Assembly (NCBI RefSeq): GCF_000512695.2
Contig: NZ_AZRW02000009.1
Coordinates: 1-64,000, forward strand
Source of the DNA: Pseudomonas sp. QTF5
GTDB lineage: Bacteria > Pseudomonadota > Gammaproteobacteria > Pseudomonadales > Pseudomonadaceae
Direction of reading: 5' to 3'
Length of the DNA stretch: 64,000 nucleotides
Shown here: positions 1 through 8,722 of the stretch, one piece after another
Numbering within the stretch: position 1 is the stretch's first letter
Layout: each line of letters starts with the position of its first letter
Translations under genes and position numbers: made by a program
The notes under the pieces: model-generated
Databases searched by the model: none
Told to the model about the DNA's origin: nothing
The model's input: the letters and a program-made list of their open reading frames with translations, nothing else

Positions 1-25
1 TGAAGGCTGCCCAAGGCAGCCTTCA
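1..25. terminator. Intergenic hairpin at the window edge
   Basis: An 11-bp perfect inverted repeat (tgaaggctgcc / ggcagccttca) with a 3-nt loop. It has no T-tract on the plus strand. It probably terminates a gene lying to the left of the window. Confidence 0.4.
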
Positions 26-52
26 GCTATGAAACATGTTTACCGGACACTA

Positions 53-80
53 GTGACGCAGAGTGTGGGAACGATCAGTC
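53..80. repeat. Truncated copy of a palindromic intergenic repeat
   Basis: The stretch gtgggaacgatcagtc and the preceding gacgcagag match the right-hand end of the large palindrome at 63431-63532. Only one arm is present here, so this looks like a decayed or partial copy of the same repeat family. Confidence 0.45.
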
Positions 81-534
81 ATCGGTGAAGGACGTACTGT
101 CCGGTAAACTTCACTGCATCCTCTTCACTCCCGGTATTGATGATCCTTGAATGCAGCGTCAACCGGGCCCGTCCATATCGCTCATACATTGCCAGAAACT
201 TCTTCCAGACCGCCGCACTCGGTGCCTGGCAAATCGCCGTTGCATCCATGGTGACCGGCAGCGGGTAGCTGATCTGCCCTTCCTGAATCACGATGTGCCC
301 GTCTTCGATGCCTTCTTCGCGCAAACGCAAATGCAACCAGCCCCAGCCGGCCAGCACCGCGCCGCAATACAGGCTGCCGCCGAACATGGTGCTCTTGTGA
401 TTGACGTTGGCTTCCAGTGGCAGATGCAGGCGCAGTTGTTGGTCGTGCCAGTCGAGCACTTTGAGGCCCATGTCCCGCGTGAGGGGAATGTCGGAATGGA
501 GGATCGATTCCAGGTGACGACTGTCGTGGTTCAT
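79..534 (-). CDS. Hotdog-fold thioesterase-like protein (YiiD C-terminal type)
   Basis: A 151-aa protein whose central region (N-HKSTMFGGSLYCGAVLAGW, residues 44-65) resembles the helix and substrate-channel segment of hotdog-fold acyl-CoA thioesterases. The closest subgroup is the 'putative thioesterase' domain found at the C-terminus of YiiD. It has no signal peptide or membrane segment, so it is probably cytosolic and may hydrolyse acyl-CoA; the substrate cannot be read from the sequence. The start is the ATG at 534, giving a usual length for the domain on its own. It lies 40 bp downstream of the dctD-like gene on the same strand and may be read through from it. Family call is fairly good, function is inference. 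Confidence 0.75.
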   Translation of the reverse strand: MNHDSRHLESILHSDIPLTRDMGLKVLDWHDQQLRLHLPLEANVNHKSTMFGGSLYCGAVLAGWGWLHLRLREEGIEDGHIVIQEGQISYPLPVTMDATAICQAPSAAVWKKFLAMYERYGRARLTLHSRIINTGSEEDAVKFTGQYVLHR

Positions 535-574
535 TCACGGGCCTTTTGTTTGAAGAGGATGATTTTACGGTAGC

Positions 575-1969
575 TCAATCGAGGTCGTCGGTGGGGTTGC
601 TGGCGCCACTGTCGCCGAAGTTCAGGCCATGCTTGCGCAGTTTGTCGTGCAAGGTTTTGCGCGGAATGCCGAGCGCTTCGGCGAGGCTGCGCACGGAGCT
701 GTGCGAGCGCGCCAGTTCGGCGGCAATCAGGCTCTTCTCGAAGTTCTCCACTTGTTCGCTCAGTCCGCCGCTGACCACTTCAATCGTGCTGCCGACACCG
801 CCATCCGGCGTGTTGTTGTCCAGCGCCAGTTCCAGGCCCAGTGCAAAGCGTTCGGCGGCGTTCTGCAGTTCCCGCACATTACCTGGCCAGGTGTGGCGCA
901 GTAGCAGCGCCCGGTGCCCCGGCTGCAATTCGTGGGGCGGTAAACCGTGGCGGGCGCTGGCTTCATCGGCGAAATGCTGAAACAGCACCAGCGCATCTTC
1001 GCCCCGCTCGCGCAACGGCGGAATGCGCAGCGGCGCGACGTTCAGGCGGTAATACAAGTCGGCACGGAAACGCCCCTGATCGGCGGATTGACGCAGGTCT
1101 TCCTTGGTCGCGGCGATGATGCGGATGTCCAGCGGGATCAACTGATTGCCGCCCAAGCGCTCGACGACCCGCTCTTGCAGCAAACGCAGCAGTTTCACCT
1201 GCACATCCAGACTCATGCTTTCGATTTCATCGAGGAACAACGTGCCGCCATTGGCGAATTCGAACTTGCCGATACGACGTTTCTGCGCTCCGGTAAACGC
1301 ACCGGGTTCGTGACCGAACAGCTCGCTTTCCACCACCGACTCGGCCAGGGCCCCGGCGTTGATCGCCACGAACGGGCCGTTACGCCGACTCGACAGATCG
1401 TGCAGTGCGCGGGCCACCACTTCCTTACCCGCACCGGTTTCGCCGAGGATCAGCACGTCGGCCTTGGTCGCCGCCAGTGCACCGATCTGTTCGCGCAGGC
1501 GCAGCATCGACGCCGATTGCCCGACCAGTCGAGCGCTCAGTTCGTTGCGATCGCTCAGGGCCAGACGCAGACTGCGGTTGTCCAGCACCAATCGGCGCAG
1601 GTCCAGGGCACGACGCACGCTGTCGAGCAGGGCATCGCTGGCGAAAGGTTTTTCCAGAAAGTCATAGGCCCCGGCGCGCATGGCTTGTACTGCCAGCGGC
1701 ACATCGCCGTGGCCGGTGATCAGCAACACCGGCAGCTCAGGGTCCTGGGCGTGGAGTTCGGTCAGCAGTTCGAGACCGTCCATGCCCGGCATGCGGATGT
1801 CGCTGACCACCACCCCCGGCCAGTCGCGTTCCAGTTGCCCGGCCAGGCCTTTGGCTTCAGCCAGCGGCAGGATCTTCAGGCCGGCCAGGTCCAGGGTCTG
1901 GCTCAGGGCCTGACGCAGGTGGGGATCGTCGTCGATCAACACGACCTGGATGCGGTTGTCGATGGTCAT
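575..1969 (-). CDS. dctD: Sigma54-dependent response regulator, DctD type
   Basis: A 464-aa NtrC-class regulator. It has an N-terminal receiver domain (phospho-acceptor D57 in SDIRMPGMDG), a central AAA+ domain with Walker A GETGAGKE and the sigma54-contacting GAFTGA loop, and a C-terminal Fis-type helix-turn-helix (SVRSLAEALGIPRKTLHDKL). It would activate RNA polymerase-sigma54 when phosphorylated by the kinase encoded just upstream. The two genes overlap by 4 nt (ATGA), so they are translationally coupled. By family, DctD controls C4-dicarboxylate uptake genes such as dctA; no transporter lies next to it here, so the target is inferred from kinase similarity only. A paralogous system for another organic acid is possible. 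Confidence 0.88.
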   Translation of the reverse strand: MTIDNRIQVVLIDDDPHLRQALSQTLDLAGLKILPLAEAKGLAGQLERDWPGVVVSDIRMPGMDGLELLTELHAQDPELPVLLITGHGDVPLAVQAMRAGAYDFLEKPFASDALLDSVRRALDLRRLVLDNRSLRLALSDRNELSARLVGQSASMLRLREQIGALAATKADVLILGETGAGKEVVARALHDLSSRRNGPFVAINAGALAESVVESELFGHEPGAFTGAQKRRIGKFEFANGGTLFLDEIESMSLDVQVKLLRLLQERVVERLGGNQLIPLDIRIIAATKEDLRQSADQGRFRADLYYRLNVAPLRIPPLRERGEDALVLFQHFADEASARHGLPPHELQPGHRALLLRHTWPGNVRELQNAAERFALGLELALDNNTPDGGVGSTIEVVSGGLSEQVENFEKSLIAAELARSHSSVRSLAEALGIPRKTLHDKLRKHGLNFGDSGASNPTDDLD

Positions 1970-3780
1970 GCACTTCGGTCCTCGGACGGTTGCAGGCTCA
2001 CGCCCGGTGCGCCTGCGCGCAGTTTCAGGGTAATCAGGGCGCCACCTTCCTTGTGGTTGGAGAACGACAGTTCACCACCGAAGGCGCGCATCAGGGTGTC
2101 GCAGATCGCCAGCCCCAACCCAAGCCCCTGAGTGCGGGTCTTGGTGGTGTAGAAGGGCTCGCCGGCACGACCCAGCGCTTCCAGGCAGAACCCGGGACCA
2201 TTGTCGCGAATGTACAGATTGACGCCGTCGGCTGTGGACTCGGCACTCAACCAGAGTTTACGTGGCGGGCCTTTTTCCGTCAGGGCATCAAGGGCATTGG
2301 CCAGCAGATTACCGAGTACCTGGCGCAGACGGGTTTCACCGGCCTCGACCCACAGGGTGGCGGCCGGCAGGTCACGGATCAGCTCGACTTCCATGCTGCG
2401 TCGGCGCTTGGCCAGTAACGCCAGCGCATCGTCCAGTGCCGGTTGCAGGGCCACGCTTTCGGGGGCGTGGCGATCACGCCGGGCGAAGGCGCGCAGGTGG
2501 GCGATGATCGAGGCCATGCGCCCGGTCAATTCGCTGATCAGCTTGAGGTTGCCGCGAGCATCCTCGGTGCGCTGATGATCAAGCAGCACTTCGGCGTTTT
2601 CCGCATAGCTGCGAATCGCCGCCAGCGGTTGGTTGAGTTCATGGCTGATGCTTGCCGACATCGTCCCCAGCGCCGAGAGCTTGCCGGCCTGCACCAAGTC
2701 ATCCTGCGCGCGCACCAGTTCCTGCTGGGCGTGTTCGCGCTCTAACACTTCCTGCTTCAGTCGACGGTTGAGGCCTTCGAGGTCGCTGGTCCGTTCGGCG
2801 ACCCGGCCTTCCAGTTCCTGGCGGGCCTTGCCTTCGAAGGCGATCCGCTCCAGGTAATGGCGTCGGCGCTGCATCATCAGGCCGAGCAGCAGCATCAATA
2901 CCAGCAGCGTTGCGCCGCCGATGGCCACGACCGTGCGTACCGGGCGGTCGATCAGGGTACGCGGTGCAAGGATACTGACGCTCCAACCGGTTTCTTCGAT
3001 CTGCTGCGTTTGGGTCAGCCAGGCGTTGGCGTCGAGATTCAATGGCTTTGGATCACGGGTAGGGTAGGGTTGGATTGCGGTGATGGCCTCGCGCTCTGCG
3101 TCGCTCAATGGGCGCGTCGAGCGGAAACGCCACTCGGGCCGCGACGTGAGGATGACCACGCCATTATGGTCGGTCACCAGCAGTTGTTCAGGGGTTTTGC
3201 CCCAGAGGCTTTCGGTGTGGTCGAGGTCGACCTTGATCACCAGTACGCCGATGATTTTTTCGCGATCCCGTATCGCTGCCGCAAAGAAGTAACCGCGCTT
3301 GGCCGAGGTGGTGCCCAGGCCAAAGAAGCGCCCCAGACGCCCGGCCATGGCTTCACTGAAATAAGGACGGAAAGCGAAATTACGGCCGACGAAGCTATCG
3401 TGTTTGTCCCAATTGGAGGCCGCCAGGGTCTTGCCTGTAGTGTCCATCAGGTACATGACTTCGGCACCGGTCTGGGCGCTGATGTTTTTCAGCAGACGAT
3501 TGGCATTGCCTTGAACCACGCCCTCGTCGGGTGCGGCTAATGTCATACGCAGGGCGGGCAGCTCGCCGAGAATCTGCGGCAACACTTCATACCGGTGCAG
3601 GGTGCCCAACAAGTTGGCGACGTAGAGATCGAGGGTCTGACGGTTCTGCCCGGCCAGTTCGCTGCGGTAGTAACGCTCGGCCAGATGCTCCAGCGGCCAC
3701 AGCAAGGGCGCCAGGCACAGCGCTAAAAGCGCCAGGCTGCGCCAGCGGGGTCTGCGAGGGAGAGTCGGTGTCATGAGCAT
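1966..3780 (-). CDS. dctB: Sensor histidine kinase, DctB type
   Basis: A 604-aa membrane kinase. One transmembrane helix lies near residues 13-30, followed by a periplasmic double-Cache sensor of about 250 residues with the DctB-like segment RNFAFRPYFSEA and SAKRGYFFAAAI. A second helix lies near 285-303, then a coiled coil and HisKA (phosphorylated H380 in SHELNQPLAAIRSY), and a HATPase domain with N box NLLANALDAL and G box DNGPGF. It should sense an extracellular dicarboxylate-like ligand and phosphorylate the overlapping DctD-like regulator. Start: ATG 3780 is favoured over ATG 3774 because an AGG-type ribosome site lies 6 nt before it. The ligand is inferred from the family. Confidence 0.88.
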   Translation of the reverse strand: MLMTPTLPRRPRWRSLALLALCLAPLLWPLEHLAERYYRSELAGQNRQTLDLYVANLLGTLHRYEVLPQILGELPALRMTLAAPDEGVVQGNANRLLKNISAQTGAEVMYLMDTTGKTLAASNWDKHDSFVGRNFAFRPYFSEAMAGRLGRFFGLGTTSAKRGYFFAAAIRDREKIIGVLVIKVDLDHTESLWGKTPEQLLVTDHNGVVILTSRPEWRFRSTRPLSDAEREAITAIQPYPTRDPKPLNLDANAWLTQTQQIEETGWSVSILAPRTLIDRPVRTVVAIGGATLLVLMLLLGLMMQRRRHYLERIAFEGKARQELEGRVAERTSDLEGLNRRLKQEVLEREHAQQELVRAQDDLVQAGKLSALGTMSASISHELNQPLAAIRSYAENAEVLLDHQRTEDARGNLKLISELTGRMASIIAHLRAFARRDRHAPESVALQPALDDALALLAKRRRSMEVELIRDLPAATLWVEAGETRLRQVLGNLLANALDALTEKGPPRKLWLSAESTADGVNLYIRDNGPGFCLEALGRAGEPFYTTKTRTQGLGLGLAICDTLMRAFGGELSFSNHKEGGALITLKLRAGAPGVSLQPSEDRSA

Positions 3781-3880
3781 CAAGCGCCTGGGGATACAGA
3801 CGCATTATGCCTAGGCTTGCGGGCGCAGTCTGCGCACCTGGGATCAAGTGCGCGCTGGCGGTGAAAATTCACACAGGAAT

Positions 3881-4426
3881 TCAGGAAAAGACGTCAGCGT
3901 CCTTGAAGAACGCGGCGGCCTGATCCTTGGCCGACAGTTTCGGTGCTTCGTCCAGCTGCCAGTCAATGCCCAGGTCCGGATCGTCCCAGCGAATGCTGCG
4001 CTCGGCCGACGGCGTGTAGTAGTCGGTGGTTTTGTAGAGGAACTCGGCGAAATCACTCAACACCACAAAACCATGGGCGAAACCTTCCGGTACCCAGAGT
4101 TGGCGATGATTGTCAGCGGACAGGCGCACCGCCACCCATTTGCCGAAATGCGGTGAGCTGCGGCGAATGTCCACCGCCACGTCCAGCACTTCACCGACGG
4201 TGACGCGGACCAGTTTGCCCTGAGTGTTTTCCAGCTGGTAATGCAAACCGCGCAGTACGCCTTTTTGCGAGCGGGAATGGTTGTCCTGAACGAATTGGGT
4301 ATTCAGACCGGTCGCTTCTTCGAAAGCCTTGGCGTTGAAGCTCTCATAGAAGAAGCCGCGCTCGTCACCAAATACCTTGGGTTCGATGATCAGAACACCG
4401 GGCAGGTCGGTGGTGACTACATTCAT
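3881..4426 (-). CDS. rfbC: dTDP-4-dehydrorhamnose 3,5-epimerase
   Basis: A 181-aa cupin-fold RmlC protein. It converts dTDP-4-keto-6-deoxyglucose to dTDP-4-keto-rhamnose in dTDP-L-rhamnose synthesis, which feeds LPS or exopolysaccharide. The family signatures are present: FGDERGFFYESFN at 19-31, the catalytic base H62 in RGLHYQ, WVPEGFAHGF at 111-120 and the tyrosine Y131 (YKTTDYY). The open frame extends 45 codons further upstream. ATG 4426 is chosen because GGAG lies 7 nt before it and the family begins at this point. The other rml genes (A, B, D) are not in the window, so the gene is detached from a full operon. Confidence 0.9.
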   Translation of the reverse strand: MNVVTTDLPGVLIIEPKVFGDERGFFYESFNAKAFEEATGLNTQFVQDNHSRSQKGVLRGLHYQLENTQGKLVRVTVGEVLDVAVDIRRSSPHFGKWVAVRLSADNHRQLWVPEGFAHGFVVLSDFAEFLYKTTDYYTPSAERSIRWDDPDLGIDWQLDEAPKLSAKDQAAAFFKDADVFS

Positions 4427-4605
4427 GGTGCTTCTCCAGCAATGGATAGTGATGGCCGACATTCTTGCGCAAAGTGGCGGGCGGTGCGAGTGGGGTGATG
4501 AAGAGAGTTGCGCGGGCATTTGATTCGCGCCAATCAGGAAGAGGGTTGCGTATCGCCCCAAGCAGTGGCGATATAAGCGCCTAATAAAATTTCAGGGGTC
4601 GTTGT

Positions 4606-7518
4606 ATGCCGCTCGCCACGTTGATTCACCGCGCCAGTCTGCCCAGCCCGCAGGTGTCTGCGGCGCAAGCGCTTGAGCTGTTGAAAGGGCATTACGGGCT
4701 GAGCGGGCAGTTGCAGGCGCTTGGGAGCCAGCAGGATCTCAATTTTCGCGTCGACAGCGAGCAGGGGCGTTTTGTCCTGAAAGTCTGCCGTGGTGATTAC
4801 TCGGCGCTGGAGCTGCAAGCCCAGCACGCAGGGCTCAAGCATCTGGCTGAACATTCCGGCGTGCCGGTGCCTGGAGTGATTGCTGCCAAAAACGGCGCAG
4901 ACCTGCTCTCCCTTGAAGTTGGGGGCCAAGCGGTGCACGTGCGTCTGCTTGATTACATCGACGGCCAATCCCTGACGCACCTCGATCACCTAAGCCATTC
5001 AGTGGTTGCCGGTTTCGGTCGGCTCTGCGGCGAAATGGACTTGGCGCTAGCCGGTTTCGATCATCCGGGCCTTGAGCGCACCCTTCAATGGGACGCCCGC
5101 CACGCCAACGCGTTGATCGCGCATTTGCTGCCGGTGATCAAGGATGAGCGGCAACGAGCGTTGATCGCTGAAGCGGCCGAACAGGCCGAGCGCCATTTGC
5201 AGCCGTTGGTGGATAAGTTGCCGGTGCAGGCGATTCACATGGACATCACTGACGACAACGTGGTCTGGCAGCGGGATTCGCAGCGCCAATGGCAGTTGCA
5301 GGGCGTGATCGATTTCGGCGATCTGGTCCGAACCTGGCGGATCACTGATCTGTCGGTGACCTGCGCCGCGCTGCTGCATCATGCCGATGGCGATCCGTTC
5401 TACATTTTGCCGGCGGTTCGGGCTTATCACGCGGTCAATCCGTTGCAGCATGAAGAGTTGCTGGCGCTATGGCCGCTGATCGTTGCGCGCTCGGCTGTGT
5501 TGGTGCTGAGTGGCGAACAGCAGGTCAGCATCGATCCGGGCAATGAGTACAGTCGCGACAACCTGACCCATGAGTGGGAAATTTTCCGCGTTGCCACATC
5601 GGTGCCGTTGGAGTTGATGGAGGCGGCGATTCTTACCGCAGTCGGTCAAAGCCTGCCGAGCATCGGCAGTGAAAGCTTCGCGCCATTGTTGCCGAGTCTG
5701 GTTGGGCGTGAATTTGCGTTGATCGATCTGGGCGTGCTCAGTCCGCATTTCGAGGCGGGTAACTGGGAACAGCAAGGGATCGATCTGCATTTGTTGACGG
5801 AAGCCGCCGCGGCTCACGGTCTGGCGGCCAGTCGATATGGCCAGTATCGTCTGTCCCGCACTCGGCCGGACAGCGCCAGCGAACCGGATACTTTCCCGTT
5901 ACACGTTGCATTGCAAGTGCCCGATGGCACGGCGGTCGAAGCACCGTTTGCCGGTGTTATCCATATCGAAGGGGAGAACCTGCTGCAACTGGACGGCCCA
6001 GAGCTCAGCGTCCGATTGTGGGGTGTGGTCCCATCGGTACGCAGTAGCGCGGCGCTGGTCAAAGGCCAAGTGCTGGGCTCAGTCAGTGGGCCGTTGATCG
6101 TGCAGTTGTGTCGAAGCGCTCAGCTCGACGCGCCGTTGTTTTGCACGCCATCGCGCGCGGCAGCCTGGCAGGCGTTGTGTCCGTCACCTGCCGTATTGTT
6201 GGGCCTGGCCTGCGATGCGGAAGAAGAACTCGACCCGCAGACATTGCTCGCCCGCCGTGACGCGAGTTTCGCTCGCTCCCAAAAACACTATTACGTCGAC
6301 CCGCCGCGCATCGAGCGAGGCTGGCGCAATCACCTGATCGACATGCAGGGCCGCTCCTACCTCGACATGCTCAACAACGTCGCGGTGCTCGGTCATGGTC
6401 ATCCGCGCATGGCCGCCGTCGCCAGCCGGCAGTGGTCGTTGCTCAACACCAACTCGCGTTTTCACTACGCGGCGATTGCCGAGTTTTCCGAGCGCTTGCT
6501 GAAGCTGGCACCGGACAACATGGACCGCGTATTCCTGGTCAACAGCGGCACCGAGGCCAATGACCTGGCGATTCGCCTGGCTTGGGCTTATAGCGGCGGT
6601 CGCGACATGCTCAGTGTGCTGGAGGCGTATCACGGCTGGTCGGTGGCAGCGGATGCGGTCTCGACCTCGATTGCCGACAACCCCAAAGCCTTGAGCAGCC
6701 GACCGGACTGGGTACATCCGGTGACTGCGCCGAACACCTATCGCGGTGAATTCCGCGGCATCGACAGCGCACCGGACTATGTGCGCAGCGTCGAACACAA
6801 CCTGGCGAAAATTGCCGAGCAAAAGCGTCAATTGGCCGGTTTCATCTGCGAACCGGTATACGGCAATGCCGGCGGTATCTCGCTGCCGCCGGGCTATTTG
6901 CAGCAGGTCTATGCGCTGGTCCGCGCTCAAGGCGGAGTATGCATCGCCGATGAGGTGCAGGTCGGTTACGGCCGCATGGGCAAATTCTTCTGGGGTTTCG
7001 AAGAACAGGGTGTGGTGCCAGACATCATCACCATGGCCAAAGGCATGGGTAACGGCCAGCCGTTGGGCGCCGTCATTACCCGCCGGGAAATTGCTGAAGC
7101 GCTGGAGGCCGAGGGTTACTTTTTCTCGTCGGCCGGCGGCAGCCCGGTCAGTTGCCGGATCGGCATGGCAGTTCTGGATGTGATGGAAGAAGAAAAACTC
7201 TGGGAGAACGCCCAGGTCGTGGGCGGGTATTTCAATACGCGCCTTGAGGCGTTGATTGACCAGCATCCGTTGGTGGGGGCGGTGCATGGTTCCGGTTTTT
7301 ATCTGGGCGTGGAGTTGATCCGCGATCGAGAAACCCTGGAGCCCGCAACCGAAGAAACCACCGCGTTGTGCGATCGCCTTCGTGAGTTGGGGATCTTCAT
7401 GCAGCCGACAGGCGATTACCTGAACATCCTCAAGATCAAGCCGCCGATGGTCACCTCGCGCCAGAGCGTGGATTTCTTTGTCGACATGCTGTCGAAGGTG
7501 TTGGACGAAGGGTTGTAA
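4606..7518 (+). CDS. Fused APH-type kinase / M23-like / class III aminotransferase-fold protein
   Basis: A 970-aa three-part protein. Residues about 20-330 are an aminoglycoside-phosphotransferase-fold kinase (catalytic-loop-like AIHMDITDDNVV, then VIDFGDL). Residues about 420-530 resemble a peptidase M23/biotinyl-like beta domain (PFAGVIHIEGENLLQLDG). Residues about 560-970 are a class III PLP-fold enzyme with NSGTEANDLA and the PLP lysine K812 in TMAKGMGNGQPLGA. In vertebrates the related single-domain proteins are hydroxylysine kinase and the phospho-lyases acting on phosphohydroxylysine or phosphoethanolamine. A kinase plus ammonia/phosphate lyase acting on a hydroxylated amine is therefore a reasonable inference, but an ordinary aminotransferase is not excluded. 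It precedes aguB-aguA in the same direction, separated by a REP doublet, so it may not share their transcript. Confidence 0.85.
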   Translation: MPLATLIHRASLPSPQVSAAQALELLKGHYGLSGQLQALGSQQDLNFRVDSEQGRFVLKVCRGDYSALELQAQHAGLKHLAEHSGVPVPGVIAAKNGADLLSLEVGGQAVHVRLLDYIDGQSLTHLDHLSHSVVAGFGRLCGEMDLALAGFDHPGLERTLQWDARHANALIAHLLPVIKDERQRALIAEAAEQAERHLQPLVDKLPVQAIHMDITDDNVVWQRDSQRQWQLQGVIDFGDLVRTWRITDLSVTCAALLHHADGDPFYILPAVRAYHAVNPLQHEELLALWPLIVARSAVLVLSGEQQVSIDPGNEYSRDNLTHEWEIFRVATSVPLELMEAAILTAVGQSLPSIGSESFAPLLPSLVGREFALIDLGVLSPHFEAGNWEQQGIDLHLLTEAAAAHGLAASRYGQYRLSRTRPDSASEPDTFPLHVALQVPDGTAVEAPFAGVIHIEGENLLQLDGPELSVRLWGVVPSVRSSAALVKGQVLGSVSGPLIVQLCRSAQLDAPLFCTPSRAAAWQALCPSPAVLLGLACDAEEELDPQTLLARRDASFARSQKHYYVDPPRIERGWRNHLIDMQGRSYLDMLNNVAVLGHGHPRMAAVASRQWSLLNTNSRFHYAAIAEFSERLLKLAPDNMDRVFLVNSGTEANDLAIRLAWAYSGGRDMLSVLEAYHGWSVAADAVSTSIADNPKALSSRPDWVHPVTAPNTYRGEFRGIDSAPDYVRSVEHNLAKIAEQKRQLAGFICEPVYGNAGGISLPPGYLQQVYALVRAQGGVCIADEVQVGYGRMGKFFWGFEEQGVVPDIITMAKGMGNGQPLGAVITRREIAEALEAEGYFFSSAGGSPVSCRIGMAVLDVMEEEKLWENAQVVGGYFNTRLEALIDQHPLVGAVHGSGFYLGVELIRDRETLEPATEETTALCDRLRELGIFMQPTGDYLNILKIKPPMVTSRQSVDFFVDMLSKVLDEGL

Positions 7519-7545
7519 ATCGATCCAGCTGTAAACGCGGGCTAA

Positions 7546-7637
7546 TGTGGGAGCGGGCTTGCTCGCGAAGAGGCCGGTACATTCAATAGATATTTGGCGA
7601 CTGGCATACCGCTTTCGCGAGCAAGCCCGCTCCCACA
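7546..7637. repeat. REP doublet (REPIN)
   Basis: Two inverted REP units (tgtgggagcgggcttgctcg and its reverse complement) separated by about 50 bp of variable sequence. The same 90-bp structure recurs at 10375, 51292 and 60342. This pair fills most of the 322-bp gap between the fusion gene and aguB. Confidence 0.9.
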
Positions 7638-7840
7638 GAAAGCTGAGGCTTAATTCGATTGTTATCGGGTTTAAGTGAGTTATTTTCGACAGAGAGAATA
7701 TTTATTGCTTCAAAAGCCGATTTTTATCGGCTATAAAGTCGCCACTGCCCACGGTGTGGACGAACCACGCCCGGGGCTGCCTCTTTCTGTCATCGGTCGA
7801 TGCCATCCTCGACCCTCAGCACTTGCCCAGGAGATGATTC

Positions 7841-8719
7841 ATGAGCCGTATCGTTACCGTCGCCGCTACCCAGATGGCCTGTTCCTGGGACCTTGAAGCC
7901 AACATCGAGACCGCTGAAAAGCTGGTCCGTGAGGCTGCGGCGAAAGGCGCGCAAATCATCTTGATCCAGGAGCTGTTCGAGGCGCCGTACTTCTGCCAGA
8001 AGCCGAACCCGGACTACCTGCAACTGGCTACGACCGTTGAAGACAACGTAGCCATCAAGCACTTCCAGAAAATCGCCAAAGAACTGCAGGTCGTTCTGCC
8101 GATCAGCTTCTACGAACTGGCGGGCCGCGCACGTTTCAACAGCATCGCGATCATCGATGCCGACGGCAGCAACCTCGGGATTTATCGTAAAAGCCACATC
8201 CCGGACGGCCCTGGCTATCACGAAAAGTACTACTTCAACCCGGGCGATACCGGCTTCAAAGTCTGGAGCACCCGTTACGCGAAAATCGGCGTGGGCATCT
8301 GCTGGGATCAGTGGTTCCCCGAGTGCGCCCGCAGCATGGCGCTGCAAGGTGCGGAAATCCTCTTCTACCCGACCGCCATCGGCAGCGAGCCACACGACAA
8401 GACCATTTCGTCCCGCGACCACTGGCAGCGCGTGCAACAAGGCCATGCCGGCGCCAACCTGATGCCGCTGATCGCCAGCAACCGCATTGGCAATGAAGAG
8501 CAGGACGGCTACGACATTACCTTCTACGGCTCGTCGTTCATTGCCAACCAGTTTGGCGAGAAAGTCCAAGAGCTGAACGAAACAGAAGAAGGCATTCTGG
8601 TTCACAGTTTCGACCTCGATGAGCTGGAACATATCCGCAGCGCATGGGGCTCGTTCCGTGACCGTCGCCCGAACCTGTACGGCGCGATCAAAACCCTCGA
8701 CGGTTCCCTGGAGTCCTGA
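7841..8719 (+). CDS. aguB: N-carbamoylputrescine amidase
   Basis: A 292-aa nitrilase-superfamily amidohydrolase. The Glu-Lys-Cys triad is visible: E44 (IQELFEAPYF), K117 (YRKSHIPDG) and C154 (GICWDQWFPE). It hydrolyses N-carbamoylputrescine to putrescine, CO2 and ammonia, the second step of the agmatine route from arginine. It is a soluble cytosolic enzyme of the usual family length. A ribosome site (AGGAG) lies 8 nt before ATG 7841. The next gene, agmatine deiminase, starts 4 nt after the stop, so the two form an operon covering agmatine to putrescine. The assignment is firm from the motifs and the partner. Confidence 0.95.
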   Translation: MSRIVTVAATQMACSWDLEANIETAEKLVREAAAKGAQIILIQELFEAPYFCQKPNPDYLQLATTVEDNVAIKHFQKIAKELQVVLPISFYELAGRARFNSIAIIDADGSNLGIYRKSHIPDGPGYHEKYYFNPGDTGFKVWSTRYAKIGVGICWDQWFPECARSMALQGAEILFYPTAIGSEPHDKTISSRDHWQRVQQGHAGANLMPLIASNRIGNEEQDGYDITFYGSSFIANQFGEKVQELNETEEGILVHSFDLDELEHIRSAWGSFRDRRPNLYGAIKTLDGSLES

Positions 8720-8722
8720 ACC

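Noticed and set aside
947..2131. 394-aa frame opposite dctD
   Set aside because: Shadow of the dctD-like gene; no recognisable motifs.
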